A DNA stretch of 33,347 bases, taken from positions 1 to 33,347 of the forward strand of contig NZ_JAHLSY010000020.1 of NCBI RefSeq assembly GCF_019049855.1. The letters are read 5' to 3'. The notes under the pieces were generated by a model. It was given only the letters and a program-made list of their open reading frames with translations, made no database searches and was not told the DNA's origin. Source of the stretch: Hydrogenophilus thiooxidans. GTDB taxonomy: Bacteria; Pseudomonadota; Gammaproteobacteria; Burkholderiales; Rhodocyclaceae. This document shows, piece after piece, positions 6,964 to 14,742 of this stretch (its first letter is position 1; each line of letters opens with the position of its first letter). Made by a program: the position numbers and the translations under genes.

Positions 6964-7821
6964 ATGGGTGAATATCTCGTCTTTCATGACGTCGCCTGGC
7001 ATGCGACGTATGCAATCTATTTCTTTCTGATCGGCATCGTCGCTGGTCTTTCGTTTCTCTCCTATGCATCGTGGCATCTTTCCGCGTTGCGACCGTTGCG
7101 CGAAAAGAGTGCTTATGTTTCGCTCGCGCTGCTGGCGGTGGGCGGTCTGTTATTGATCGCTGATCTTTCCCAGCCGATGCGTTTCCTCAATATGCTCAAC
7201 CCTGCCTACCTCAATTTTTCTTCTCCGTTGGCGTGGGGGGCGCTCAATCTCGTCGCGTACGGAATCGCTTCCGTTCTCTACCTCCTGATGTTGTGGAAGA
7301 AGGATGAGAAGAACGGCAAGATGTTGGCGTTGGTCACCGCGTTCTTGGCACTGGGGCTGCCGATCTATACCGGTTTCGACCTCACGGTCCATCAACACCG
7401 CCCGGTATGGAACACACCCGCGATTCCTCTGTTGTTTGTCGCGCTCGCATTCTCGACGGGTTCGGCGGTCGGCGCCCTCATGAGCGCAAACAACGCTGAG
7501 GCGCAACAAGTTCTGCGCCAGTTCATGCTCTGGTCGGCTGGCGCTGTCGTCGTCATCCTCATTGCGATCATGGGCACCACCAGCTACGGCGGTTCGGCTG
7601 AGGAGCTCACCTTCATGCTCATGACGTCGGGCACGATGGGGTTGCTGTTCGTGGGTGTGGGTTTCCTGGCGGGAAGCTTAGCACCCGTGGTGATGCTCTT
7701 TGCGCCAACCGGCAAAAGCATCAGCGTGATTCTGGTTTCTGCGTTGCTGATCTTGCTGGGGAGTGCTGCGGTGCGTTACGTGATCCTGATGGCTCCGCAG
7801 CAAGTGCAGACCCTTTTCTGA
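6964..7821 (+). CDS. NrfD/PsrC-type integral membrane subunit
   Basis: This hydrophobic protein of 285 residues has about eight membrane helices and opens with VAWHATYAIYFFLIGIVAGLS, the usual first helix of NrfD/PsrC quinone-interacting anchors. It carries no haem-ligand pattern, as expected. The family exchanges electrons with the quinone pool, so the complex either oxidises quinol (reductase) or reduces quinone (dehydrogenase). GGAG precedes the ATG, and the gene sits between the FeS and catalytic subunits, giving gene order B-C-A instead of the more common A-B-C. Confidence 0.9.
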   Translation: MGEYLVFHDVAWHATYAIYFFLIGIVAGLSFLSYASWHLSALRPLREKSAYVSLALLAVGGLLLIADLSQPMRFLNMLNPAYLNFSSPLAWGALNLVAYGIASVLYLLMLWKKDEKNGKMLALVTAFLALGLPIYTGFDLTVHQHRPVWNTPAIPLLFVALAFSTGSAVGALMSANNAEAQQVLRQFMLWSAGAVVVILIAIMGTTSYGGSAEELTFMLMTSGTMGLLFVGVGFLAGSLAPVVMLFAPTGKSISVILVSALLILLGSAAVRYVILMAPQQVQTLF

Positions 7822-7844
7822 TTGGTTTTTGAGGAGAGATAGAG

Positions 7845-10481
7845 ATGGATATGCCAAAAGTCACGCGTCGAACCTTTCTGAAGGTGAGCGCCGCGGCGGG
7901 TGGTGCTGCCGCAGCAGCGCCTCGGCTACTGCAGGCGATGGAAAACGAGCTGGGAGGGCGCGATTACGGTCCGGTCACCATGGCCCAGCGTCAAGCGATT
8001 CCCTATACTTGCCACGTCTGCAACATTCAGGACGGCGCGATCGCCTACGTCGAGAACGGCCGTATCGTCAAACTGGAGGGCAACCCCGAGCACGTCTCGA
8101 CCCGTGGTCGCCTCTGCGCCAAAGGCAACGCCGGGATGTGGTATACCTACAACCCGGATCGTGTCCTCTATCCGTTGAAACGCGTCGGTGCGCGCGGCGA
8201 AGGGAAATGGAAACGCATCACCTGGGAAGAGGCGCTGACCGAAGTCGCGCAGCGGCTCGACGCTGCGCTCAAAGAGGATCCGAACACGATCATGCTCAAA
8301 TGGGGGCGTGACCGCACGGGTGGTGCGCTCATCCGTTTCATGCATACGCTCGGTTCCGACAACACGATGAACCACACTTCGGTGTGCGAGTCGTCGAAAA
8401 AGGTCGGCTTGGAACCGACGTGGGGGCCGGACATCGAGACGCCGGATTTTTCCAAGACCAAGTATGTGCTGAACTTCGGTTCCAACGTGCTAGAGGCCTC
8501 ATACTTCCACAACCCGCTTTCACAGCGTGTTACAGAGGGGCGCATCGACAACCATATGAAGATCGTCACGTTCGACGTACGGTTGTCCAATACGGCCGGC
8601 TATTCGGACGAGTGGATTCCTGTCTTCCCCGGTACCGATGGCGCGGTGGCGCTGGCGATCGGCCACGTGATCCTGCGCGACGATCTGCAGGACTCGGAAT
8701 TCATCAATACCTGGACCAACGTTACTGTCGAGGAGCTGAAGGAGCACTACAAGTCCTTCACGCCGGAGTGGGCGGAGAAAATTTCGGGCGTTCCTGCAGC
8801 GACCATCGAACGGCTCGCGCATGAGTTTGCGACGACGAAACCGGCTACCGTCTTCACCTACCGCGGGCCAGCGAAGCACCTTTATGGCTCTTACAACGAA
8901 AAGGCCTGCATGATGTTGCCGATCCTGACCGGCAACGTCGAGAAGGCGGGAGGTTACTGCCTGCCACGTGGCATGGGGTGGCCGCAACCCAACCCGAAGC
9001 CGCCCAAGCCCGCGAAGCACGCCTATGCGAACCACCACCACCATCCGCTCTTTCCGCTGGCGAGCCACGGCGTCTCCCATCTGACTCCGTTCGATATCTT
9101 CGAGGGGCGAACCAAGGTGAATGTCTATTTCACCTATATGGACAACCCGGTCTACACCAACCCGGGGGCGCAAGCGGTTTGGGGGCAACTCTTCAAGGAC
9201 GAAAAGTTGATCCCGTTTTTCGTCTCGATCAGCACCGTGATCGGGGAAGAGACGGCGTATGCCGACATCATCCTTCCCGATTGTATGTTCCTCGAGCGCT
9301 GGGAACCGGAATCGATGCCCAATTCGTTGTGGCCGTGGTTGGGGATCCGGCAGCCGATCATCGCGCCGCTTGGCGAGACGCGCGAGACGCGCGTCATCCT
9401 GCGTGACATCATCCACAAGCTCGACCCGGATGGTTCACGCGGAATGAAGCAGTACTGGAACTTCAAGGATGGCGAAGACTACATGCGCCAGCACTTCGAC
9501 AATATCCCTGGCCTCAAGGATGTGGGCGGTCTTGATTTTCTCAAGAAGAAGGGGGTATGGCCGATCTACGGCAAGCTCGATTCCCGTACCGGCAAAGTCG
9601 TTGATAAGACCGGACGCGAGATCAAGGCGGAATATGAGCTCTACAAGAAAGAGCTCTCCGACAGCGATATGATGGGCGCGACGATCGAACCCAATGGGCT
9701 GATCGTCAAGAATGGCAAAGCGATCGGGATCCGTCGCAATGGGAAGAACTATGTCGGGTTCCCAACACCGAATCGGTTGCTCAATGTTCGCGTCGATGAG
9801 TGGGCGAAATACGGTTTCAATCCGATGCCCACGTTCAAGCGCGTCCCCTGGCATGAGACGATGAAGGACGATGAGCTGGTGCTCACGACCTATAAGTTCA
9901 ACGTTCACGTCCAGTCGCGCACCGCTTCGGTGAAGTGGCTCGCCGAAATCGTCCATAACAACCCAATGTGGATCAATCCGGAAACCGCGAAAAAAATCGG
10001 CGTCAAGACCGGCGATCTGGTGCGGGTCGAATCGAAAGTGGGGTATCTCGTGACCAAAGCGTATGTCACCGAGGGGATCCATCCCAAAGTGGTGGCGATC
10101 GCAACCGGTTGCGGCCACTGGGAGTATGGTCGATTGGCCACCCTCAAACTCAACGAGAAACCGCAGTTCGGTGGCACCGAGGATCCGGACTTGAAAAACG
10201 TTTGGTGGGATGACAAAGGGGTCCATCCCAACATCATCATTCCGGCGATAGCCGATCCAATCGGCGGTTCGCAGGCTTGGTACGACACGGTGGTGCGTGT
10301 GACGAAGGCGGGGCCGAACGACAAATACGGCGACGTTTTCGGCGATTTCCAGAAGCACCTCGAAGCGTACCGCGAGGGGTTGCGCTTCACCTACAAAGGT
10401 GACCTTCACCGCAAGATGCATCCGGAGATGGCCCATTGGCCCGGTCCTGAGCAAAGTCAAGACCAAGGGCAGCACAGCTGA
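7845..10481 (+). CDS. Tat-exported molybdopterin oxidoreductase catalytic subunit (DMSO reductase family)
   Basis: An 878-residue catalytic subunit binding a bis-pterin molybdenum (or tungsten) cofactor. A twin-arginine signal (TRRTFLK, residues 8-14, then an Ala-rich helix) places it in the periplasm. The N-terminal FeS motif reads Cys56-x2-Cys59-x3-Asp63-x27-Cys91, with Asp at the usual third Cys. The probable metal ligand is Cys181 in NHTSVCESSKKVG, followed by GPDIETPDFSKTKYVLNFGSN as in the PsrA/PhsA/TtrA/PadB group. The C-terminal pterin-binding domain ends in a motif rich in Asn, Ile and Pro (VHPNIIIPAIADP). A Pro/His-rich loop with four consecutive His lies at 379-411. Possible functions include polysulfide-, thiosulfate- or arsenic-type chemistry or phenylacetyl-CoA oxidation; I cannot choose from sequence. 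Confidence 0.88.
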   Translation: MDMPKVTRRTFLKVSAAAGGAAAAAPRLLQAMENELGGRDYGPVTMAQRQAIPYTCHVCNIQDGAIAYVENGRIVKLEGNPEHVSTRGRLCAKGNAGMWYTYNPDRVLYPLKRVGARGEGKWKRITWEEALTEVAQRLDAALKEDPNTIMLKWGRDRTGGALIRFMHTLGSDNTMNHTSVCESSKKVGLEPTWGPDIETPDFSKTKYVLNFGSNVLEASYFHNPLSQRVTEGRIDNHMKIVTFDVRLSNTAGYSDEWIPVFPGTDGAVALAIGHVILRDDLQDSEFINTWTNVTVEELKEHYKSFTPEWAEKISGVPAATIERLAHEFATTKPATVFTYRGPAKHLYGSYNEKACMMLPILTGNVEKAGGYCLPRGMGWPQPNPKPPKPAKHAYANHHHHPLFPLASHGVSHLTPFDIFEGRTKVNVYFTYMDNPVYTNPGAQAVWGQLFKDEKLIPFFVSISTVIGEETAYADIILPDCMFLERWEPESMPNSLWPWLGIRQPIIAPLGETRETRVILRDIIHKLDPDGSRGMKQYWNFKDGEDYMRQHFDNIPGLKDVGGLDFLKKKGVWPIYGKLDSRTGKVVDKTGREIKAEYELYKKELSDSDMMGATIEPNGLIVKNGKAIGIRRNGKNYVGFPTPNRLLNVRVDEWAKYGFNPMPTFKRVPWHETMKDDELVLTTYKFNVHVQSRTASVKWLAEIVHNNPMWINPETAKKIGVKTGDLVRVESKVGYLVTKAYVTEGIHPKVVAIATGCGHWEYGRLATLKLNEKPQFGGTEDPDLKNVWWDDKGVHPNIIIPAIADPIGGSQAWYDTVVRVTKAGPNDKYGDVFGDFQKHLEAYREGLRFTYKGDLHRKMHPEMAHWPGPEQSQDQGQHS

Positions 10482-10500
10482 CGCAGTACGGTAACGGCAT

Positions 10501-10533
10501 CCCCTTCGCCCGGTTTTTCACGGGGCGAAGGGG
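10501..10533 (+). terminator. Strong hairpin between structural and accessory genes (attenuator or processing site)
   Basis: CCCCTTCGCCC at 10501-10511 pairs perfectly with GGGCGAAGGGG at 10523-10533, leaving an 11-base loop. The following bases (TTCCTTG) are only weakly T-rich, so full termination is doubtful. It sits 20 bases after the catalytic subunit's stop and 36 before the chaperone's start. It most likely lowers expression of the accessory genes or protects the upstream mRNA. Confidence 0.55.
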
Positions 10534-10569
10534 TTCCTTGTGCGGGAAAATTTTTGCCTAGGAGTGCAT

Positions 10570-11418
10570 ATGCTCAGCGAAGTGTTATTGCGCAACGATC
10601 GTGAAACGGCGGAGATTACGCAACCTGCGGTGGTTCCTCAGACATCCCCCGAGGAGCAGGCAGCCGAATGCCGTGCGCGCGCCGCGATTTACCGTCTATT
10701 GGCTGCCGTTTTCGTCGAGGAGGTCACTCCCGATCTCTTACAGGCGATCCGATCGGAGGCGCTTCTTGCCCAATTGGCCGAAGTGGGTATCCGCTTCGAC
10801 GACGATTTCACCGCGGCGCCGGATGCGGCGCTCCTTGAGGCGTTGGCGGCGGAGTACACCGCACTTTTTGCGTGCACCGGCGGGTTCCCCCCGGTTGAAT
10901 CGGTGCGGCTTTACGGGCTCTTTCAGCAAGAGCCTGCGTTTCAGGTGGCTGAGACCTACCGTCAACACGGTTTTGTATTGAAGAAAGGGAAGTTCGCCAC
11001 TTTTCCCGATCAGCTTGGTGTGGAGTTGTCGTTCGTTGCGGAACTGCTCGAACGCGCAGCCGATGCGCTCGAAAACGGCGACGTTGCAACCCAGCGCAAA
11101 CTGGAGAAGACGATCAAACGTTTTTGGGCGCAACATCTTGGCCTCTGGGTGCGCGGTTACGGGCGATTGGTGCAGCGTGCCGCGGCCCACTCCTTCTATC
11201 GCGAAATGGGGCGTTTCCTTACCGGTTTCGCGGAAGAGGAGATCGCGGCGATGGGACTCAAGGTCGAGGACCGCGATCAGGGTAAACTGGAGGTGGAGAA
11301 GATCCCGGGGAAGGTTGAATTCAACCCCGACGAGCCCATCTGCAACGCCTGCGTCGGTAGTATGGCTGCCGCTAAGGGGCAGGGGGCAACCGTGTCCGTA
11401 CTGCACGATCTTCGTTGA
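10570..11418 (+). CDS. TorD/DmsD-family molybdoenzyme chaperone
   Basis: A cytoplasmic all-helical protein of 282 residues that should bind the Tat signal of the catalytic subunit and hold it until the cofactor is inserted. The pattern AAIYRLLAAVF near the N-terminus, EYTALFACTGG in the middle, and the later segments with ELSFVAELL and FWAQHLGLWVRGY are typical of the TorD fold. The C-terminal tail has Cys-x2-Cys (CNAC), an extra not general in the family. I start at the ATG at 10570, preceded by GGAG; an upstream GTG at 10540 has no ribosome site. It follows the hairpin at 10501-10533 and begins the accessory half of the operon. Confidence 0.85.
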   Translation: MLSEVLLRNDRETAEITQPAVVPQTSPEEQAAECRARAAIYRLLAAVFVEEVTPDLLQAIRSEALLAQLAEVGIRFDDDFTAAPDAALLEALAAEYTALFACTGGFPPVESVRLYGLFQQEPAFQVAETYRQHGFVLKKGKFATFPDQLGVELSFVAELLERAADALENGDVATQRKLEKTIKRFWAQHLGLWVRGYGRLVQRAAAHSFYREMGRFLTGFAEEEIAAMGLKVEDRDQGKLEVEKIPGKVEFNPDEPICNACVGSMAAAKGQGATVSVLHDLR

Positions 11419-11439
11419 TCTGCTGGTAGAGGAGAAACG

Positions 11440-11883
11440 ATGAAATTGCTCGATCTTTCGCCGACCCATTTCGCTCCTCCCGATCGTCAGGTGCTCTCCA
11501 ACCTCGACTGGTCGGAAGCTGCGGCGATGTGGGACAGCAATCAACTGGGAGCGCTCCACGATTGGCTCAACGAGCGCTGGTCCCGTTTGATCCAAAACAG
11601 TCCAGCAGGCATGCGGGATCCCGAAGCGGAATTTCTCCAAGGATTGGCTTTCGCCGTGCTTGCGCTTTTCTTCACTCAGAATCGCAATCAAGAGGGAGCG
11701 CTTCTGATGATCGACGATGCGTTGATGACGTTGGCGCGCTACCGCCCCCGTTTCCTTGGCGTGCATATCGAGCCGATCCTGGCTGCGCTGCAGGAACTCC
11801 GACCGTTGCTCGTCGGATTGGCACCCGATGATGAATGTCCCCTTTACCCGTTCGTTTACCCAAAATTCGAATATTCGGTATAA
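11440..11883 (+). CDS. Small helical protein resembling DUF309
   Basis: The 147 residues hold no catalytic motif I can name. The central part, FLQGLAFAVLALF followed by NQEGALLMIDDALMTLARYRPRFLGVH, resembles the DUF309 helical repeat pattern (a GL-helix, a small-residue helix and a Tyr-Arg-Pro turn). The HxxxE residues common in that family are not obvious. It starts 21 bases after the chaperone with a GGAG site and is followed three bases after its stop by the HisA-like gene, so it belongs to the same operon. A folding or maturation helper for the molybdoenzyme is a guess from context only. Confidence 0.6.
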   Translation: MKLLDLSPTHFAPPDRQVLSNLDWSEAAAMWDSNQLGALHDWLNERWSRLIQNSPAGMRDPEAEFLQGLAFAVLALFFTQNRNQEGALLMIDDALMTLARYRPRFLGVHIEPILAALQELRPLLVGLAPDDECPLYPFVYPKFEYSV

Positions 11884-11886
11884 ACT

Positions 11887-12630
11887 ATGGAAGGAAGGGA
11901 ACCGACACCAACCATCATGATGCAGGAAGCGCCGTTCGCTGAGCAGGTATTACCCATTGCATTGAGGAGATTGGTCCGTTTCACGGTAGATAGCGGCGAA
12001 ACGGTAGGCGAGGAAGATCTCCTCATCGATGCGCCGGGTATCGAGGAGGTTGCCAGCGCGTGTGCCGCGATCGTCCTGACACGTGAGGGGGAAGCACGCG
12101 CCAAGACGTTGTTGGCCGCTGGTGCTCGCTACCTGTTTCTCGGTGAGGCGGCGTTGCGGGACAGTGAATGCGTGGCGCGCCTAGCCGAAGCGTACCCGGG
12201 TCGAATCGGCATTTTCGCGCCCGTGCGCCGCCAACGGGTCACTTGGACGCTGGAGACCGAGTCGAACGCCGACTTTCGCACCTTGACCCCGTCGATCGCG
12301 GCGCCGACCTGGGAAATTTTGTTGGCCGACGGCAGGGAGAGCGGCGTCGTGTTGCCTTGGTGGCTGCAGGCGATGCGCGAACGGGGCGCTTCCCAGTTCC
12401 TCGTCCAGGCCGATCTTCGCGACGACAGCGACCTCAATATTTTGGCCGAACTGGTCGAAATGGTCGGCGAACGGCTCTGGATCGCGCCGTTGGGGCCGAA
12501 CCACCTCCCTTACGTCGAGTGGGTCAAGTATGGCCAATGTTGCCAGTTGGCCCTTCCTGACGACGATTATCGCCGCAAAGAGGAACTGTTTGCCGAGTTT
12601 CTCTCTCCACCATCGGGTGACACGACATGA
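11887..12630 (+). CDS. HisA-like TIM-barrel protein, probably non-catalytic
   Basis: The 247 residues have the strand pattern of the HisA/HisF phosphoribosyl-binding barrel. QVLPIALRRLVRFTVDSGE resembles HisA strand 1, AGARYLFLGEAAL matches the GA-x-x-x-x-G-T-A-A phosphate loop, and AYPGRIGIFAPV matches the strand that carries the second catalytic Asp. Both catalytic aspartates seem absent: PIAL stands where HisA has PAID, and FAPV where it has LD. Histidine biosynthesis is therefore unlikely. Its place among molybdoenzyme accessory genes suggests a repurposed barrel that binds a nucleotide-like or cofactor-like ligand, which is inference. The ATG at 11887 lacks a ribosome site; 11917 is an alternative. 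The stop overlaps the next start as ATGA. Confidence 0.55.
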   Translation: MEGREPTPTIMMQEAPFAEQVLPIALRRLVRFTVDSGETVGEEDLLIDAPGIEEVASACAAIVLTREGEARAKTLLAAGARYLFLGEAALRDSECVARLAEAYPGRIGIFAPVRRQRVTWTLETESNADFRTLTPSIAAPTWEILLADGRESGVVLPWWLQAMRERGASQFLVQADLRDDSDLNILAELVEMVGERLWIAPLGPNHLPYVEWVKYGQCCQLALPDDDYRRKEELFAEFLSPPSGDTT

Positions 12631-13085
12631 AAACGACGACGATTGCTGCCTTCTTTCTTCTGCTCTGGGGTATGGGCACAGCGCAGGCTGGGGTGACGCC
12701 GATGAAAACGGCGCAGCTGGTCCATGCATTGGAAGAGGGCAAACCGTGCTGCATCATCGACGGCCGTCCGGAGCAGAGCCAGCGAACGAAACCGTTGGAG
12801 AACGCGTTGCCGTACCGCGATGGGCTGGTTATCGAGCCCAGCGGGATGGTCGTCGTCGTCGCCGACAGCGATGAGGCGGCGATGCGGATTGCGTCACGCC
12901 TGGATGAGGCCTATCCGGGGCAGAACATCGTGGTGGTTCTTGGCGGAGCCGACGCGTGGGAGGCAGCCCAGGTGGATCTGAGTCGGCGTGCTGCGACTCC
13001 TCCGCGTGGATTGAGTTTCATTATCCCGAAAAACACCTGCGAATCGGGTTCAAGTATCCAGAAACTGACGACGAACGCGAAGTAA
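12627..13085 (+). CDS. Exported rhodanese-like protein lacking the catalytic cysteine
   Basis: A 152-residue protein with a Sec-type signal peptide (MKTTTIAAFFLLLWG... to about Ala-Gln-Ala, residue 21). The mature part follows the rhodanese layout: CCIIDGRPEQSQ as the CH2A-like strand and loop, VVVVADSDEAAM where the active-site Cys loop should be, and VVVLGGADAWEAA as the CH2B-like end. The active-site loop has Ala-Asp-Ser in place of Cys, so sulfur transfer by the classic mechanism is unlikely. Other cysteines occur as the pair CC (about 35-36) and one in the tail PKNTCESG. It overlaps the HisA-like gene by four bases. Its presence hints at sulfur or redox chemistry in the periplasm, near the molybdoenzyme. 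Confidence 0.6.
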   Translation: MKTTTIAAFFLLLWGMGTAQAGVTPMKTAQLVHALEEGKPCCIIDGRPEQSQRTKPLENALPYRDGLVIEPSGMVVVVADSDEAAMRIASRLDEAYPGQNIVVVLGGADAWEAAQVDLSRRAATPPRGLSFIIPKNTCESGSSIQKLTTNAK

Positions 13086-13098
13086 CGGCGATACGACG

Positions 13099-14196
13099 AT
13101 GGCCTTCGCTTACCCTGAGTTTCGTCCGTCGCGCTGCACCCGTTACCGTTTTCGCTACAGTGCATGTCAGCGCTGCCTCGACCATTGTCCTTACGACGCG
13201 ATCACGCTCACCGACGAGGGGGCGCGCCTCGACGAAAGCCGTTGCCGCAACTGCGGGCTCTGTATCACGGCGTGCCATACGGGCGCCTGGACATCCGAGA
13301 TCTTCAAGCCGATCGACCTTCTGCGCCAGGCGATTCGACAGCCTGAAATGAAAATCGCGTGCGCACCTTCGGGGTTGGCGGCAGATGCTGTCGTTCCTTG
13401 CCTTGGGGTGCTCAGCCCCGGTTTTTTCGCCTATCTCAGTAAGCGCCGGATTCCAGTGACGGTGCTGGGTGCTGCGCACTGTCCGGAATGCGCGCACGCA
13501 CCCAAGGGCGCTGAAGCGCTTGCCGATCATCTCGCTGCCGCTGAGCAGTTGCGGTTGGCAGCCGAGGAACCGGATAAGCCGTGGTTGCCTGTGACCGTCG
13601 TCACCGAAACACCGCAGGAAAAAAGTGCGGAACGGGTGGCGCTGGAGCGAAGGCAGTTCTTCCGACGTTTGGTGGGACGAGGGGTCGATACGTTTGCTGC
13701 GCCGCCAGCGCCGGCGGATCGTCCCGTCGTGCCGGACAAGGCGATTCGGGCAGGCGCTTATGCGATGACCGAGGAGCGGGAACTGCTGCAGATCGTTTGT
13801 GATCGGCAAGACGGCGAAGCGGTTGAACTTCCTTGGCACGAGTCGCTGCCGTTGCTGCAGCTCTCTCTGCAACCGGGTTGTACCAACTGTGAAGCCTGTT
13901 TTCGTGTCTGTCCCACCGGTGCGATCAAAATCGAGGAAAATCCTGGCGAATGGGGGTTGATCTTCCAATTCGACCGCTGTGTCGGGTGTCTGGTCTGTCT
14001 CGAGGTCTGTCAACCCAGGGTTCTCACCGCTGACGCGCATTTCGACGCACGGCCTGAACAGCCCGCGCGGGTTCTGCACGCGTTGCGCAAACAGCGCTGT
14101 TCCCGTTGTGAGCGCTTTTTCGTCGCGCCGGAACCAAGGGAGCAGTGCCCGTTCTGTGAAGATGACGACGACGCGTTTGCGCAAATCTTCGGGTAG
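13099..14196 (+). CDS. Polyferredoxin with four FeS motifs and a C-terminal zinc-ribbon-like end
   Basis: The 365-residue, signal-less protein has a paired ferredoxin motif at each end. The N-terminal pair is Cys23-x2-Cys26-x3-Cys30 (with Cys13 as probable fourth ligand) and Cys49/52/55/59 (CRNCGLCITACH). Near 265-320 come CTNCEACFRVCP and CVGCLVCLEVCQ. Between them lies a roughly 200-residue domain with further cysteines (KIACAPSG, PCLGVL, CPECA) that faintly recalls hydrogenase delta-subunit domains. The tail has CSRC...CPFC, a zinc-ribbon-like set, then an acidic run. It probably carries electrons in the cytoplasm for maturation or for linking the operon's enzyme to other pools. Family identity as a 4Fe-4S protein is firm; function is open. 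Confidence 0.75.
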   Translation: MAFAYPEFRPSRCTRYRFRYSACQRCLDHCPYDAITLTDEGARLDESRCRNCGLCITACHTGAWTSEIFKPIDLLRQAIRQPEMKIACAPSGLAADAVVPCLGVLSPGFFAYLSKRRIPVTVLGAAHCPECAHAPKGAEALADHLAAAEQLRLAAEEPDKPWLPVTVVTETPQEKSAERVALERRQFFRRLVGRGVDTFAAPPAPADRPVVPDKAIRAGAYAMTEERELLQIVCDRQDGEAVELPWHESLPLLQLSLQPGCTNCEACFRVCPTGAIKIEENPGEWGLIFQFDRCVGCLVCLEVCQPRVLTADAHFDARPEQPARVLHALRKQRCSRCERFFVAPEPREQCPFCEDDDDAFAQIFG

Positions 14197-14205
14197 AAAG
14201 GAGTA

Positions 14206-14613
14206 GTGATGGAATGGGAATTTACCCCAGAGGATGTGGTCAAGGGCGTTGCGGATTACGGGTTGGCGGAGTTTCGCCGTGACCTCGCCGAGGAGGTGCG
14301 GCTCAACATGGGCGCAGAGGATCCTTTGCGGCTGCGTCGCGTTTTCGATCTCGTCTACGATCTCTGCTATGCGCTTGCCACGAGCAAGGATCTCGAAGCC
14401 CATCTTGCCGCGTACGCGTACGATCCGCCAACGGTGCAGTTCCTTCGCGAACTTCAACCCGCGATGGTGGAGAATGCGACGATGCTCGGAGCGATCCTGC
14501 AGCGGTCGATCATGGACCATGTTGCCGCAGGCCAACCGCTCGAGCGGGCGATCGCCGAGGTAGACCAATGGCACCGTGCCTTCGTCGCGGAAAATCCCCC
14601 GCCGTTCTCTTGA
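14206..14613 (+). CDS. Uncharacterised helical protein at the end of the molybdoenzyme operon
   Basis: A 135-residue soluble protein that I do not recognise. It is predicted to be mostly helical, with no cysteine pattern, signal or membrane segment. Its middle (DPLRLRRVFDLVYDLCYALATSKDLEAHLAAYAYD) could be a helical hairpin as in small chaperones. A good ribosome site (AAAGGAG) precedes the ATG nine bases after the polyferredoxin's stop, so it is the last gene of the operon. Confidence 0.6.
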   Translation: MMEWEFTPEDVVKGVADYGLAEFRRDLAEEVRLNMGAEDPLRLRRVFDLVYDLCYALATSKDLEAHLAAYAYDPPTVQFLRELQPAMVENATMLGAILQRSIMDHVAAGQPLERAIAEVDQWHRAFVAENPPPFS

Positions 14614-14678
14614 AGCGCGCCATGGCTTTCTTACTCCCTCGGCAGTAGAATCCCCATAAGCAGACCGGGGCGTACCCG

Positions 14679-14716
14679 CAGATTGTCTTTGGCTGCGCCG
14701 ACGCAGAATCTGTTTT
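14679..14716 (+). terminator. Possible terminator of the molybdoenzyme operon
   Basis: Two nested inverted repeats occur: CTGCG/CGCAG around CCGA (14693-14706), enclosed by CAGATT/AATCTG (14679-14684, 14707-14712), followed by TTTT. The short stem and four Ts make a weak intrinsic terminator. It lies 65 bases after the last accessory gene and 27 before galE. The rest of the 129-base gap shows no other clear element. Confidence 0.35.
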
Positions 14717-14742
14717 CGCCGCTGTGAGGAAAGGGGATTTTC

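Noticed and set aside
7845-10481. Calling the molybdoenzyme an arsenate reductase or arsenite oxidase (ArrA/ArxA)
   Set aside because: The regulator layout resembles arsenic systems, but the FeS motif differs and no other arsenic gene is present, so the name would be a guess.
7845-10481. Calling it phenylacetyl-CoA oxidoreductase (PadB)
   Set aside because: Size and Tat signal are compatible, but there is no phenylacetate or phenylglyoxylate gene nearby and I cannot run the alignment needed.
13021-14574. 517-codon minus-strand open frame opposite the polyferredoxin
   Set aside because: The plus strand encodes clear FeS motifs with good ribosome sites; the antisense frame has none.
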